A stretch of DNA of 64,000 bases from a virus. The position numbers and the translations under genes are program-made. The notes under the pieces were generated by a model. The model did not search any database. It had not been told where the DNA came from and saw only the letters and a list, made by a program, of their open reading frames with translations. The DNA is taken from positions 1-64,000 of IMG/VR virus record IMGVR_UViG_3300035691_000003, one strand, 5' to 3'. Positions 51,397-59,782 of the stretch are shown piece after piece (the first letter of the stretch is position 1; every line of letters begins with the position of its first letter).

Positions 51397-52281
51397 TTAC
51401 GACGATGCTGGTTTAGTCGCCGCCGCTGGGGCAGGCGGTGTCGCCACCGCTTTCGACTGACCGTTCCTCGCTGTCGCCGTAAGAATGTCGTAAAAACTCT
51501 TGTTCGTGATGTCGATCTTCGCCGGCAGTCCGTACTTGTTCTTCGCCTGGATGATCGTCTGCATCGCCGGGGTCTTCTGACAGTAGGCCCAGTAGTTGAG
51601 GGTTTGATTCCCTTTGTCGTCTTTGGCGACCTTATGCTCAAGGTAGATCACGGCACCGGGAAGTCCGTCGATAGTGTTCCTGAACGAGCCGATGATACGA
51701 GGCGCAATGTCGCTGTCCTTCACCGTTTTCTTCTCCATCGCCTCATCGCTCTCCCGTTGAATATGACAGGTCATTACGACATTAAGCCTGAGTCGGGTTG
51801 CCATCGTCAGAAAGTCGGCGCGAATGAACTCGTTCAGAAAGATCGACAACGCCTCAAACGCCGCAAACTTATTCGTCTCGTTCGCCGGGTTCGCTTTGAT
51901 CTGCGCCCACTTCATTTGCATGAAGAAGGTCAGACCATCGAGCGTAATGGTTTTGACTCGACCCTCTGTCGCTAACTGTTTCGCGTGAGCCAGTATGCCG
52001 TAGATCGACGACCGCTCGTTCGGGTCTTTGGTACGCTTAAACGCATCTTTCAACTCGCTCGACTGTTCGCTATTGAACTCTTCCAAATGGACCAAGTTCT
52101 TCGCCAGTTGAACCGACCGGGGCCGTTGGAGCTTTAGAAACTCCAACCCCACCGGGTCGCAGGCGATAACATAGTTATCGGGAAAGGTTAGCGCCAGGTC
52201 TGTTTTACCTGCGTCCGGTGGCCCGTTGACCAGCAGGATGTAGATTGGGTTTGATTTTAGAAACTCTTCAGCGGTTGGCAT
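51397..52281 (-). CDS. Sak4-like RecA-fold ATPase
   Basis: 294 residues. Walker A VNGPPDAGKTDLA (~residues 18-30) and a Walker B-like TITLDGLTFF. AAA_24/Sak4 ATPases promote strand annealing or load recombination factors. The C-terminus is a low-complexity tail (ATPPAPAAATKPASS). It is coupled with the DUF669-like gene downstream. Confidence 0.75.
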   Translation of the reverse strand: MPTAEEFLKSNPIYILLVNGPPDAGKTDLALTFPDNYVIACDPVGLEFLKLQRPRSVQLAKNLVHLEEFNSEQSSELKDAFKRTKDPNERSSIYGILAHAKQLATEGRVKTITLDGLTFFMQMKWAQIKANPANETNKFAAFEALSIFLNEFIRADFLTMATRLRLNVVMTCHIQRESDEAMEKKTVKDSDIAPRIIGSFRNTIDGLPGAVIYLEHKVAKDDKGNQTLNYWAYCQKTPAMQTIIQAKNKYGLPAKIDITNKSFYDILTATARNGQSKAVATPPAPAAATKPASS

Positions 52282-52316
52282 TGGTCCCTCTTACGATGAT
52301 TATAATTGCCGGTTGT

Positions 52317-53255
52317 TTAGACTTCGACCACCACTTCCATCGGCGCGTCGAACAGCGTCACTGGACTACAGGAGCCGTCGTGGCCCTGGTCCAATACGCA
52401 TCGCCTCAATTCATCGGTCATCTGATTACAGATCCTCCGGTATTGGACTTCGATTAGCTCACTATCCTGTGGGTAGCTCCACCCGGCACCGCAGATGGCT
52501 TTATACGAACACCATCGACACGAGTTAGTGTTAATACGCCAAATCTCCGTTTGGCGACTGCGTTCTATATCCGCTATCCAGTCGGTCTCTGACGCTTGCT
52601 CAATAGCTAACTGCTCACCGTTGCGATTGAACATCTGCCGCTCGAACGCATTCCAGAACCCGGCAGGCTCTCCCTTGTAAGCATGTTGACGAAAACGAAA
52701 GCTTAAGGCGTTGATATAGAACCCGTCACATTCCCCGTACCGCTCCTTGATAAACTTGTAATAACCTGTGATTTGACTATTCGGGTTGAACTGACTCCAG
52801 TAGTCGGCGTTGAGATACTTCCCAGTGGTCTTGTGGTCGAACCCGTAGATGCCGCCTTGTTCTAAATTCTCCATCACGAGGTCTAAGTGGACCACGTGGC
52901 CGTCGTCGCGGGAATCGGCCTTCTCGCAACTTATCACCTTCCACTTGCGATCCTCGTCCCGCCAGCGACGAGCATAAGCCGCCAGGGCGACGACGCCGTT
53001 CTCCCTGGTTTTTGCCAGATCTGTCGGGTCCAACTGAACCGGGTAGATGGAGAGAAACGCCTCTTGCGCTGATTTTAAACTGCCGCCCAAGTAGAGGTGT
53101 CGTAGCCCTTCGTGAATCGCCTCGCCGAATCGTAGATGGTGATCCGACGATTCGTCACCACGCTTCCGTAAGCCGACCTCATACTCGTAGAAGTAGCGAA
53201 GAGGACAGAGCTTGTAGCTGTCGAGCTGACTATGGGAGTAGGAATAGGTCGTCAC
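52317..53255 (-). CDS. Cas4/RecB-family PD-(D/E)XK nuclease
   Basis: GTG start at 53255. SHSQLDSYKLCPLRYFYEYE (first Cys), then GFDHKTTGKYL (the D/E-x-K motif) and late CRWCSYKAICG (three Cys) give the four Cys of an Fe-S or zinc clamp typical of RecB-like/Cas4 nucleases. It likely trims DNA ends for recombination with the Sak4 ATPase. The family is clear; no link to CRISPR is implied. Confidence 0.8.
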   Translation of the reverse strand: MTTYSYSHSQLDSYKLCPLRYFYEYEVGLRKRGDESSDHHLRFGEAIHEGLRHLYLGGSLKSAQEAFLSIYPVQLDPTDLAKTRENGVVALAAYARRWRDEDRKWKVISCEKADSRDDGHVVHLDLVMENLEQGGIYGFDHKTTGKYLNADYWSQFNPNSQITGYYKFIKERYGECDGFYINALSFRFRQHAYKGEPAGFWNAFERQMFNRNGEQLAIEQASETDWIADIERSRQTEIWRINTNSCRWCSYKAICGAGWSYPQDSELIEVQYRRICNQMTDELRRCVLDQGHDGSCSPVTLFDAPMEVVVEV

Positions 53256-53401
53256 GGCTTCTTCTTTCCTGTCTTATCCCACGAGTATGACTTACAACGC
53301 GGGCAAACAACCGGGCGCGCCATCAACGACAGCCATCTGTGACCACAGTTGGGTCGCCGGCATTGATGTTCAAACATTTCCATTGAAGCTTTCCGTTTCA
53401 T
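53252..53401 (-). CDS. Zinc-ribbon microprotein (49 aa)
   Basis: ATG 53401; its TGA overlaps the GTG start of the nuclease. HQCRRPNCGHRW and VCPRCKSYSW give a CxxxxC/CxxC ribbon. It may be a partner or regulator of the adjacent nuclease. Confidence 0.55.
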   Translation of the reverse strand: MKRKASMEMFEHQCRRPNCGHRWLSLMARPVVCPRCKSYSWDKTGKKKP

Positions 53402-53462
53402 GGGCGGACAATCTACTACTACGTGGTTAAGGTGTCAATAGTCAAAGTGACCGATCCTCCGG

Positions 53463-54842
53463 TTAAATCCACCGGACTACTCGCGGGTCAATCTTGCATC
53501 GAGTGGCTAACAGCTCCGGCGTACCGACGATCCTCAGCCCCTCTGGCGCACGACAACGACTGACCGCCACGTAGGTCATCGCCGGCGTGCCGAAGAAGAA
53601 GTTACGCAGGTCGAGTTGAACGCGATCCAGGGTCAACCCCTGAGACTTGTGAACAGTGGAAGCCCACGCTAACCGGAGGGGTAGGTACTCCACTGCGCCG
53701 ATCACGTACTTCTCCGCCTGTTCGTCAAAGTACGGCTGTCCCCAGGTGGCCGACGATCCGATCGCCCCGCACTCGTCAGGGTCCACCGTATGCACCTTCC
53801 TCGTAATCACCCCGACATTCACCACCGAGTCGTTGCGCGCCAACCGTACCTGGATATGCTGACTGTCACGACCAACGATCAACCCGCAGTCACCGTTCGC
53901 GTAGGTAAACCCCTTCGTATCGTTGGCGAGAATCATCACGTAGGCACCGATCTTGAGTTCAATCTTGGGCGGAATATGGGACCATTCACCAGGAGGGCGG
54001 TTGACGTGCCAGCGCTTCGAGTTCACGGCAAACTTCTCCCCGCGCACCCGTTGCAGCGCCTGCCAGTTGAACCGATCCACTTCGTCGTTCTTTGCCATGA
54101 TGGTAGTGCCGGGGAAGTGGAGGTCGAGGGCGGAGGAGAAGTCAGCGGTGGTCGAAGCCAGGAGTTCGGCTCCAGCCACGCCTTCACCGGCTCGTAGATA
54201 GTTAATCGCTGCCAAAAAGTCCCCATCCCCCTGTCGCCAGTTCTTCTCCAGTCGTTCGGTGCCGCCATCGAACTCCGGCCAGCACTCGGCCCCGAAGATC
54301 CATCGCGCTTTAATCGGCGGCAGTTGACAGAGGTCGCCAACGAGCACTAACCCAATCCCTTCCGGGTTTTTTGACTTCAGCACTGCCTTCCGCTGATTCG
54401 CCTCCCGACAGGCTTGATATAAGGTGTCCAACTGTTCCGCTGGCATCATTGACACCTCGTCAACGTAGAGGTTGCGGGCTGATTGCGCCAGCTTCGCCAG
54501 TCTCGTGACCAGCCGCCCGCTGACGAACGCGTTGATCAGCGACTCGGTATCGAAGTAGCGAAGGAGAGAGTTGATCGTCACTGTGCCGAGGTTCACACCC
54601 GCGATCCCCGTAGTGGCACACAGCACCCCTTCGCGTGGATCGTCATGAATCGCCTCTCGCACCTGGTACGTCTTACCTGTTCCAGCGGCCCCGGTAATGA
54701 AACGACAACGGGGCGGTGGCGTGTCGTCGGTCAGATCGAGGTCAAATCCACCATCGTCGTCGGTAGTGACGGTAGTGTCGGTAGTACTGTCAGTTGTCGT
54801 AGTCGCTGTGGGCCGTAGCTGATCCAAGTCTTCATTTACCAT
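53463..54842 (-). CDS. Pif1/RecD-like SF1 helicase
   Basis: 459 residues from ATG 54842, ~11 nt after AGGAGG. Walker A FITGAAGTGKTYQV (~55), Walker B LYVDEVSMM, motif III GDLCQLPPI, and the late SF1B motif WASTVHKSQGLTLDRVQLDL. It unwinds DNA in replication or recombination. The N-terminal Thr/Asp-rich stretch is low complexity. Confidence 0.85.
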   Translation of the reverse strand: MVNEDLDQLRPTATTTTDSTTDTTVTTDDDGGFDLDLTDDTPPPRCRFITGAAGTGKTYQVREAIHDDPREGVLCATTGIAGVNLGTVTINSLLRYFDTESLINAFVSGRLVTRLAKLAQSARNLYVDEVSMMPAEQLDTLYQACREANQRKAVLKSKNPEGIGLVLVGDLCQLPPIKARWIFGAECWPEFDGGTERLEKNWRQGDGDFLAAINYLRAGEGVAGAELLASTTADFSSALDLHFPGTTIMAKNDEVDRFNWQALQRVRGEKFAVNSKRWHVNRPPGEWSHIPPKIELKIGAYVMILANDTKGFTYANGDCGLIVGRDSQHIQVRLARNDSVVNVGVITRKVHTVDPDECGAIGSSATWGQPYFDEQAEKYVIGAVEYLPLRLAWASTVHKSQGLTLDRVQLDLRNFFFGTPAMTYVAVSRCRAPEGLRIVGTPELLATRCKIDPRVVRWI

Positions 54843-54996
54843 CTGTCGTCGTCCTCCTATCCCCAAACTCCCCCGCGATAATCTCAGTCAACACCCGGCT
54901 CTCATCAACCGACAAAGGCTGACAGCAAGCTGTGCGGTACTCGCTGAACCTGGTTAGAACCCGCCGCGCTCGTTCGACCGTGTCGGTGGTCGTCAG
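54832..54996 (-). CDS. Possible small early protein (54 aa, start unclear)
   Basis: The frame ERARRVLTRFSEYRTACCQP then SVDESRVLTEIIAGEF looks protein-like and overlaps the helicase start, but has no ATG/GTG start; only CTG 54996 is available. A good ribosome site (AAAGGCGG) instead points to ATG 55003 in another frame that stops after 32 residues. A frameshift in the assembly or in the gene may explain this. Confidence 0.25.
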   Translation of the reverse strand: MTTTDTVERARRVLTRFSEYRTACCQPLSVDESRVLTEIIAGEFGDRRTTTDGK

Positions 54997-55042
54997 CCTT
55001 CATTACTTACACCGCCTTTCTTACCGTGTTGGGCCAAGTTAG

Positions 55043-55318
55043 TCACAGTTCCTCGCAAGGTCGTTTGTGACCCACGTCATAAATGTCGATTGCGTCCAGT
55101 AGCGGACCAATGCGATAGGCGAATTCATCCTTACGTTCATAGCCGACACGTCGCCATTCAACGGCGGCATCAACGACCGCTTGCAGCCGGTCAATCTCAG
55201 CGATGAGAGCGAGGATGAGCGACGGCGAAACATCCACCACGACGCGGCTATCGTCCTTGGCGTCTTGCACCTGCTTCCTTAGGCGCTCCATCCATTCCTT
55301 CAGCTCATCAGTTGGCAT
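55043..55318 (-). CDS. Unknown early protein (91 aa)
   Basis: GGAG upstream of ATG 55318. Helical, coiled-coil-like (LKEWMERLRKQVQDAKDDSR; LILALIAEIDRLQAVVDAAV). No family recognised. Confidence 0.55.
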   Translation of the reverse strand: MPTDELKEWMERLRKQVQDAKDDSRVVVDVSPSLILALIAEIDRLQAVVDAAVEWRRVGYERKDEFAYRIGPLLDAIDIYDVGHKRPCEEL

Positions 55319-55320
55319 AT

Positions 55321-55563
55321 CTACTGCTCCGTTTCCAGCACCTTTACACCTTCAAGCGACTCATGGTGATCACACGGGTCTTCTTCAGGGCAGCAATCCG
55401 TAATGCCGATTCGTTTACCTTCGGTGTTTAAGCAGGGCTTCAACCAAACGCGTTCGCCTTCATGGTTGGTGATCATCATGTCCTCTTTCCAGCGGAGCCC
55501 CTCAAGCAGCCGCTTTGCCTGTCGCTGTTCAGGTGTTAGAACTAGATCGTCGTCAGTTGGCAT
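55321..55563 (-). CDS. Unknown early protein (80 aa)
   Basis: Start ATG 55563 behind AGAGG; it starts MPTDDDL, like the next gene's MPTDEL. Contains GITDCCPEEDPCDHHES, a Cys/His group that may bind metal. No family recognised. Confidence 0.5.
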   Translation of the reverse strand: MPTDDDLVLTPEQRQAKRLLEGLRWKEDMMITNHEGERVWLKPCLNTEGKRIGITDCCPEEDPCDHHESLEGVKVLETEQ

Positions 55564-55576
55564 TGGAATCCTCTGG

Positions 55577-55792
55577 TCAGTAACCCTCAAACTCCGGCAG
55601 CGCTTCATACGCCTTGCGATTCATCTTTCCCGTTGTGATCGTTAGCGTGATCGGCTTATCGTCCTTGCTCCAGTTCTCAAGCTCGCTGCGCATGTCATCA
55701 AGGACGCCCTCGATCGTGTCCTGCGTTGGGCCGCCCATGCCGTCGTTATCGAATCGGTAAACGGCTATGTCGGGTTCGTTCTCACCACACAT
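55577..55792 (-). CDS. Unknown early protein (71 aa)
   Basis: Start ATG 55792 with GAGG upstream. Acidic and helical (DTIEGVLDDMRSELENWSKD), ending in a short alpha/beta piece. No family recognised. Confidence 0.5.
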   Translation of the reverse strand: MCGENEPDIAVYRFDNDGMGGPTQDTIEGVLDDMRSELENWSKDDKPITLTITTGKMNRKAYEALPEFEGY

Positions 55793-55802
55793 TTTGGAAT
55801 CC

Positions 55803-56066
55803 TCACTTATCAATGCGGAGTTTCGAGTAGAGTGCGCGGGCGCGTTCGCAGTCCAGTGTGTGATCCGGACTGCCGGCGTTGGGCGGCAATGCGCACCAGC
55901 AGCATTCTCCAGAAGGAAAACTAACTACCAGCCCACGCAGCACTTCGCGGACTTCTGCAAGTTCAGCGTCGATCAGGTCTTCGTATTCAGTAGTTTCAAG
56001 CGCGACCAGCATGCCGTCACCTTGATCGATCTTCTCTAGTAGTTCGGCGGCTAATTCACTTGCCAT
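55803..56066 (-). CDS. Unknown early protein (87 aa)
   Basis: Start ATG 56066, spacing good from GGGGAG. Helical N-terminus (SELAAELLEKIDQGDGMLVA) and a CCWC ... C group that may hold zinc. Shares a base with the upstream stop region. Confidence 0.5.
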   Translation of the reverse strand: MASELAAELLEKIDQGDGMLVALETTEYEDLIDAELAEVREVLRGLVVSFPSGECCWCALPPNAGSPDHTLDCERARALYSKLRIDK

Positions 56067-56485
56067 CAGCGCTCCCCTTCCGGCGGTGTGTACTTCTCTG
56101 CCAACTTGTTCCACGTAAAGCAAGCCTGTGAACAAAGGACGTTAGCGCAATTGGCAAACGCGGGCTTGTGTTTCGCTTCGACATGGTAGGAAAACGCGGT
56201 TTCCTTTAACAGTGCCGCCGTGGCTCGTAGATGCCGCGCCAGCACGTCTCGTTCTCTTTCCAGGTCAGCGTGAGAGGAGAATGATTCCGGCGTGATCGGA
56301 CCAAAGAACTCGCCGACCGATACGCTCGTCGGATCTGGTTCAGCAACGGAGTAGAACAAGCCGTCTCTTACCTCAACGATTTCGGGCGCGTAGGTCTGAT
56401 CGTAACGCCACCAATAGACGCCATTGGCGTCAGGCTTAGCCCATCGCCGTTCCCCTGTCTTGCGCTCTTGAGAAGATTTAGTCAT
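56066..56485 (-). CDS. Unknown early protein (139 aa)
   Basis: Start ATG 56485, overlapping the previous gene's end by 8 nt. N-terminal tryptophan-rich strand (NGVYWWRYDQTYAPEIVEVR), then a helical Cys-containing C-terminus. No family recognised. Confidence 0.5.
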   Translation of the reverse strand: MTKSSQERKTGERRWAKPDANGVYWWRYDQTYAPEIVEVRDGLFYSVAEPDPTSVSVGEFFGPITPESFSSHADLERERDVLARHLRATAALLKETAFSYHVEAKHKPAFANCANVLCSQACFTWNKLAEKYTPPEGER

Positions 56486-56729
56486 AGCCCTCAACGTGGT
56501 ACTTATTGCAATGCGCAATCGTAGCTTCGTGATCGTGGTTCAGGTCTGCAACGTGGTTCCGTAGTTGCCTTATTTCGTCGATGAGCAGTTGCACGACCGG
56601 CGGTTTAACCAGTGCGTTAAAATCTTCCATCGCGGCGAAGCGCCGAAAGATAGTGGCGCGGAGCGCCCGGTGCGTTACGCGCTCGACCTCCGCGATTACA
56701 GAATCGATATCCCGCGCTGTATTGGTCAT
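56478..56729 (-). CDS. Unknown early protein (83 aa)
   Basis: ATG 56729. Helical throughout (RDIDSVIAEVERVTHRALRA; VVQLLIDEIRQLRNHVADLN). No family recognised. Confidence 0.5.
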   Translation of the reverse strand: MTNTARDIDSVIAEVERVTHRALRATIFRRFAAMEDFNALVKPPVVQLLIDEIRQLRNHVADLNHDHEATIAHCNKYHVEGYD

Positions 56730-56744
56730 TCAAGTACCCTCGTT

Positions 56745-56891
56745 TCAATCCACCTTGCAGAAAAAGCAACTTCCCGCTTCGGTTGATTCACAATCCGCAC
56801 AACGCTGATCGTCTTCAATTTCGATCCGCGCGGTTCGTTCCACCGTCTCCTGTTCGCCTGTAGAAGGATCAATAGGCGTCGAAGCAATCAT
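56745..56891 (-). CDS. Zinc-ribbon microprotein (48 aa)
   Basis: ATG 56891 to TGA 56745. Ends with RCADCESTEAGSCFFCKVD, a CxxC/CxxC ribbon. It overlaps the upstream gene's end by 23 nt in a different frame. Part of the microprotein set. Confidence 0.5.
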   Translation of the reverse strand: MIASTPIDPSTGEQETVERTARIEIEDDQRCADCESTEAGSCFFCKVD

Positions 56892-57213
56892 GTCGATTGA
56901 ATCCTTTCTGGGTTGCGCAAGCCTGCTGGCAGACGGAACAAATCAGCATCCGCCTGCGCCGAAGATAATGCACTGGATTACAACCGCTGCAAGCTTGCGG
57001 CTGAGAACTATCAGGATGATCGTCCGGCTCCCACGTTTCTCCCACAGGACACCAGCGGACAAGTGTTGATTCAGCCCGTCGCTCACCTGTAGAAGAAGTT
57101 GATTTACAACACTTGCTGTAATCGTTAGCGCATTCCAACTCGTCGCAATCGAAGAAGTAAAAACAGTTCGGGCAATTGTGGCGATGGGTCGTCTTCACTG
57201 TCTCAGTAGCCAT
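56869..57213 (-). CDS. Multi-zinc-finger protein (114 aa)
   Basis: At least three Cys clusters: CPNCFYFFDCDELEC, CSGC, and the C-terminal C2-H-C-like ICSVCQQACATQKGFNRHDC. A nucleic-acid- or protein-binding early protein. No family recognised. Confidence 0.55.
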   Translation of the reverse strand: MATETVKTTHRHNCPNCFYFFDCDELECANDYSKCCKSTSSTGERRAESTLVRWCPVGETWEPDDHPDSSQPQACSGCNPVHYLRRRRMLICSVCQQACATQKGFNRHDCFDAY

Positions 57214-57231
57214 TCCTATGCAGTCTCCTGA

Positions 57232-57600
57232 TTATTCCCCATACACCGGTCGTCTCGGATAGTTGTGCGGCGGGTGTTGGAGTTGGGTGATTCGCAATAG
57301 GACCGCATCGAGAAAGCGGCCTCGCAGTTCGGTCTGCTCGTCGCTTTCATCCAACCAGAACAGCCACGGCATCGAACACTGAAACCCAACTGGGGTTGTG
57401 CTTGGATCACCTGCGTCCAGCACGTCGGCTATGGCAGCGCGCACTGTCGCTGCATCAGCCCAGAGGGGTGGTGGTTGCTGGTCCTGGCGCTTATCATCAT
57501 CGCTGTGGGTCAGCTCATGACAGGGACACTCGGGGATGGAGCACTCACCGGTCGGCTGCGCACCCACCCGCCATTCGTCGTTGGGTTTGATGTGGGTCAT
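57232..57600 (-). CDS. Unknown early protein (122 aa)
   Basis: ATG 57600 with AGGAT upstream. Contains CSIPECPCHELTHSDDD, a possible Cys/His metal site, then helical segments (DAATVRAAIADVLDAGD). No family recognised. Confidence 0.5.
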   Translation of the reverse strand: MTHIKPNDEWRVGAQPTGECSIPECPCHELTHSDDDKRQDQQPPPLWADAATVRAAIADVLDAGDPSTTPVGFQCSMPWLFWLDESDEQTELRGRFLDAVLLRITQLQHPPHNYPRRPVYGE

Positions 57601-57605
57601 AGGTA

Positions 57606-57980
57606 CTATCCGTCCTCTCGAAGCAACTCAGCCAAAGTGTCGGCGTAGTTCGCGACCTCGCTAAAGCCTGACGAATGACCCTCTTGCCACGCAATGCGAT
57701 ATAGAGCGTCAAACTTTGGGTGTCCTTCGAGCCTTAGCGCCCTAGCCAGCTCGGTCTTAAACCACTGCTCGGCTTCCGTTTGACCGTCTTCCCACGCACG
57801 GCGCTGAGCTGTTACGGCCTCTTTCGCGTCCTCGTAGTCACCAACGGCTCTACCGTATTCTCGTCCAGTTTTGTAGTCCTCGCGTTTTGGAGCTTTTGGC
57901 ATTTCGGGGTACGAGAACGACCAAGCACGTCTCTCGGCCTCTTCAGCTACGTCCCAGGCCGTTTGCAATTCAGTCGTCAT
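57606..57980 (-). CDS. Unknown helical early protein (124 aa)
   Basis: ATG 57980. Long charged helices (QTAWDVAEEAERRAWSFSYP; KEAVTAQRRAWEDGQTEAEQ). No family recognised. Its start overlaps the next gene. Confidence 0.55.
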   Translation of the reverse strand: MTTELQTAWDVAEEAERRAWSFSYPEMPKAPKREDYKTGREYGRAVGDYEDAKEAVTAQRRAWEDGQTEAEQWFKTELARALRLEGHPKFDALYRIAWQEGHSSGFSEVANYADTLAELLREDG

Positions 57981-58188
57981 TACCTAACTCCCATCCATTC
58001 AAGTCTTCGTCATCTGATTCAATCTGACTAAAGCACTGCGAGCATGCGCCCTCTTCTAAGTCGGCTTCAGTAATCTTCCCGCCGCAGTTCTGACAATAGC
58101 CATCCCCAATGTCATACCCAGCATCCTCGGCCCGTTCCCGCAGCCGCGCAAGTGTCGCGTCGAAGTTGAAGGTGGCGGTGGTAGTCAT
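57970..58188 (-). CDS. Zinc-ribbon protein (72 aa)
   Basis: A helical N-terminus (FNFDATLARLRERAEDAGYD) then YCQNCGGKITEADLEEGACS and QCFSQ, a classic CxxC-x(14-16)-CxxC ribbon. Overlaps neighbours by ATGA-type junctions. Confidence 0.6.
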   Translation of the reverse strand: MTTTATFNFDATLARLRERAEDAGYDIGDGYCQNCGGKITEADLEEGACSQCFSQIESDDEDLNGWELGNDD

Positions 58189-58484
58189 CGCACGCTAGCC
58201 TCCATGTCGAGCTTCGTCATATCGTAGAATCCCAGCCGCTCACAAATCCGCATCATCTGATGAGGCGTTTCGCGCTTCTCGTTGAAAATGAGCGCACCGG
58301 CACAGTGGACCGAGTTTTCAGTTGCTTCGTAGCCGCCGTCTAGATCGTCGTCGTTCAGCTTTGCAGTCTTATGACAGGGGAACTCGCCTTGCGCGAACTC
58401 TCGTAGTCGTCGCATTGAGAATCCGTGTGCCATCGACTTGAGAAAAGGACACGCATCGCAAGGTGTTGTCATCGTATACTTCAT
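58185..58484 (-). CDS. Cys/His phage protein, DUF6283-like (99 aa)
   Basis: PCDACPFLKSM, GEFPCHKTAK and SVHCAGALIF follow the pattern of a recurring phage family that I recall as DUF6283, with a Cys/His metal site; function unknown. Ends HQMMRICERLGFYDMTKLDM. Confidence 0.55.
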   Translation of the reverse strand: MKYTMTTPCDACPFLKSMAHGFSMRRLREFAQGEFPCHKTAKLNDDDLDGGYEATENSVHCAGALIFNEKRETPHQMMRICERLGFYDMTKLDMEASVR

Positions 58485-58491
58485 TGGCCCA

Positions 58492-58701
58492 TCACTCCCC
58501 TCCCGCTCGCGTGGTGGCGTACCTCATCAGCGCCACGCCGCGCACGACGCCCATGTGCCACCATTGATAAGCCAACTGCTTCGCCAGTTGCAGGTCGGCT
58601 TCGGCTATGTCGCGCGGTGCGTCCGACAGCCATTCCAGCCAGCGCTTCTCAAACCCGTTATCACCGCGCACTATTGCGTCTGCTGCGTCAATAATCGCCA
58701 T
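58492..58701 (-). CDS. Unknown early protein (69 aa)
   Basis: ATG 58701 after GAGG. Helical (AIIDAADAIVRGDNGFEKRW; LQLAKQLAYQWWHMGVVRGV). No family recognised. Confidence 0.5.
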   Translation of the reverse strand: MAIIDAADAIVRGDNGFEKRWLEWLSDAPRDIAEADLQLAKQLAYQWWHMGVVRGVALMRYATTRAGGE

Positions 58702-58725
58702 CACTCACCTCGTTGTTGGGATTGG

Positions 58726-59124
58726 TCACTGGGCCTCTTCGTCGATTAGCTTCTGAATCCGAGCGGCGGCATCGTACGGCGTCTCAAGACTCCAGTCGTG
58801 AAATAGACCATAGGCTGCATTGCCAGACTCTCTCTGATAGTTTAGGCCAAGCTCTTTCGCCGCCCTCGCAAGCGGACTTTTTACCACACGCCCCGAAGGG
58901 TCGATAAAATCAAAGTCAAGCACGCTGGACCTTTCATCTTCCGGTCTTAACTGCCGCTTGTAACCAGCCAGATCCAATGTATGTCCAGCAATGCACATGA
59001 CTGAGCCGCAGTCTGACTTCACGGCAATCACGTTCATGTGAAAGTGCTCAGGATGCCGCATTCGCATGAACCGCGTCTTCAACCGCTTCAATAGCTCGAT
59101 GTTCAATTTAGTTTTCGCCATCAT
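58726..59124 (-). CDS. Unknown early protein (132 aa)
   Basis: AGGAG before ATG 59124 (59121 also possible). Contains CGSVMCIAGHTLDLAGYKRQ, a Cys/His-like segment seen in several phage early proteins, and a C-terminal helical part (YDAAARIQKLIDEEAQ). No firm family. Confidence 0.5.
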   Translation of the reverse strand: MMAKTKLNIELLKRLKTRFMRMRHPEHFHMNVIAVKSDCGSVMCIAGHTLDLAGYKRQLRPEDERSSVLDFDFIDPSGRVVKSPLARAAKELGLNYQRESGNAAYGLFHDWSLETPYDAAARIQKLIDEEAQ

Positions 59125-59146
59125 TCACTCCTTCGCTTGTTATTCT

Positions 59147-59356
59147 TCAGCAGACGCAGTGGTTAGTAAGCGCCATCATCGACGCCTGTCGATACCGGTC
59201 ACGTTCCTCGTCGGTTGTAATCACCACGTCTGCCGGATGCACGTAGACCTCCAGTCAGCCGTTGCGCCACTCGGTAGTAACCTGCCCGCCGGTTTTCTCG
59301 GCTCGATACTTAATCGAGTTGAGACTGCAATAGTTGCAAGGTGTTAGTTCGCTCAT
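59147..59356 (-). pseudogene. Zinc-binding early protein interrupted by in-frame TGA
   Basis: From ATG 59356 the frame gives MSELTPCNYCSLNSIKYRAE and TTEWRNG, then TGA (59257-59255), and continues in the same frame as LEVYVHPADVVITTDEE to TGA 59147. Relatives in other phages, as I recall them, read NGW-(L/I/T)-x-VYVHP, so the TGA stands where Trp (TGG) is expected. Either a nonsense mutation, a sequencing/assembly error, or readthrough. TGA is used as a normal stop throughout, so a changed code is unlikely. Confidence 0.6.
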
Positions 59357-59362
59357 CGGTCG

Positions 59363-59632
59363 TCACTCCCGCTCGAACACATGCCAGACGAATGGGCTTT
59401 GCTGGACCGTGGCAATGTAACGCCGTCTGATGTCGCCGCCGCTAACCACTGGGCCACCTGTGCCGATAGTCTCGAACACTCGCTCGTCGGTTGGTGGTAG
59501 GTCAAGGTTCACAATGGCCCACAGGTAAACTTCGTCTCGTTGAACTTGTACGGTCAAGACTTCCGCGCCTGCCGGTAGCCAGAGGGTTTGCAGGTCAGTT
59601 ATCTGTAGTGGGTACTTGTAAATTGTCTGCAC
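59363..59632 (-). CDS. Conserved phage protein, DUF7352-like (89 aa)
   Basis: MQTIYKYPLQITDLQTLWLP then AGAEVLTVQVQRDEVYLWAI and QQSPFVWHVFERE match a widespread phage family I believe is DUF7352; function unknown. Good conservation makes it a reliable gene. Confidence 0.65.
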   Translation of the reverse strand: MQTIYKYPLQITDLQTLWLPAGAEVLTVQVQRDEVYLWAIVNLDLPPTDERVFETIGTGGPVVSGGDIRRRYIATVQQSPFVWHVFERE

Positions 59633-59644
59633 CGTGTCACTCCT

Positions 59645-59779
59645 TCACTCGTTATCCGCCCGGCAGCACCGATAACACAGGTCGCCATAGGTCGCATCGC
59701 GCGTAGTCGGCTTACCGCACTTGCAACAGGGAACATGCATCGGTTTGCCGTCGTTAAGGTCATCATCTGTCGCCATCAT
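59645..59779 (-). CDS. Zinc-ribbon microprotein (44 aa)
   Basis: AGGAG lies just upstream of ATG 59779 (59776 also possible). VPCCKCGKPTTRDATYGDLC then YRCCRADNE: two CxxC pairs. Part of the Cys-rich early set. Confidence 0.55.
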   Translation of the reverse strand: MMATDDDLNDGKPMHVPCCKCGKPTTRDATYGDLCYRCCRADNE

Positions 59780-59782
59780 CCA

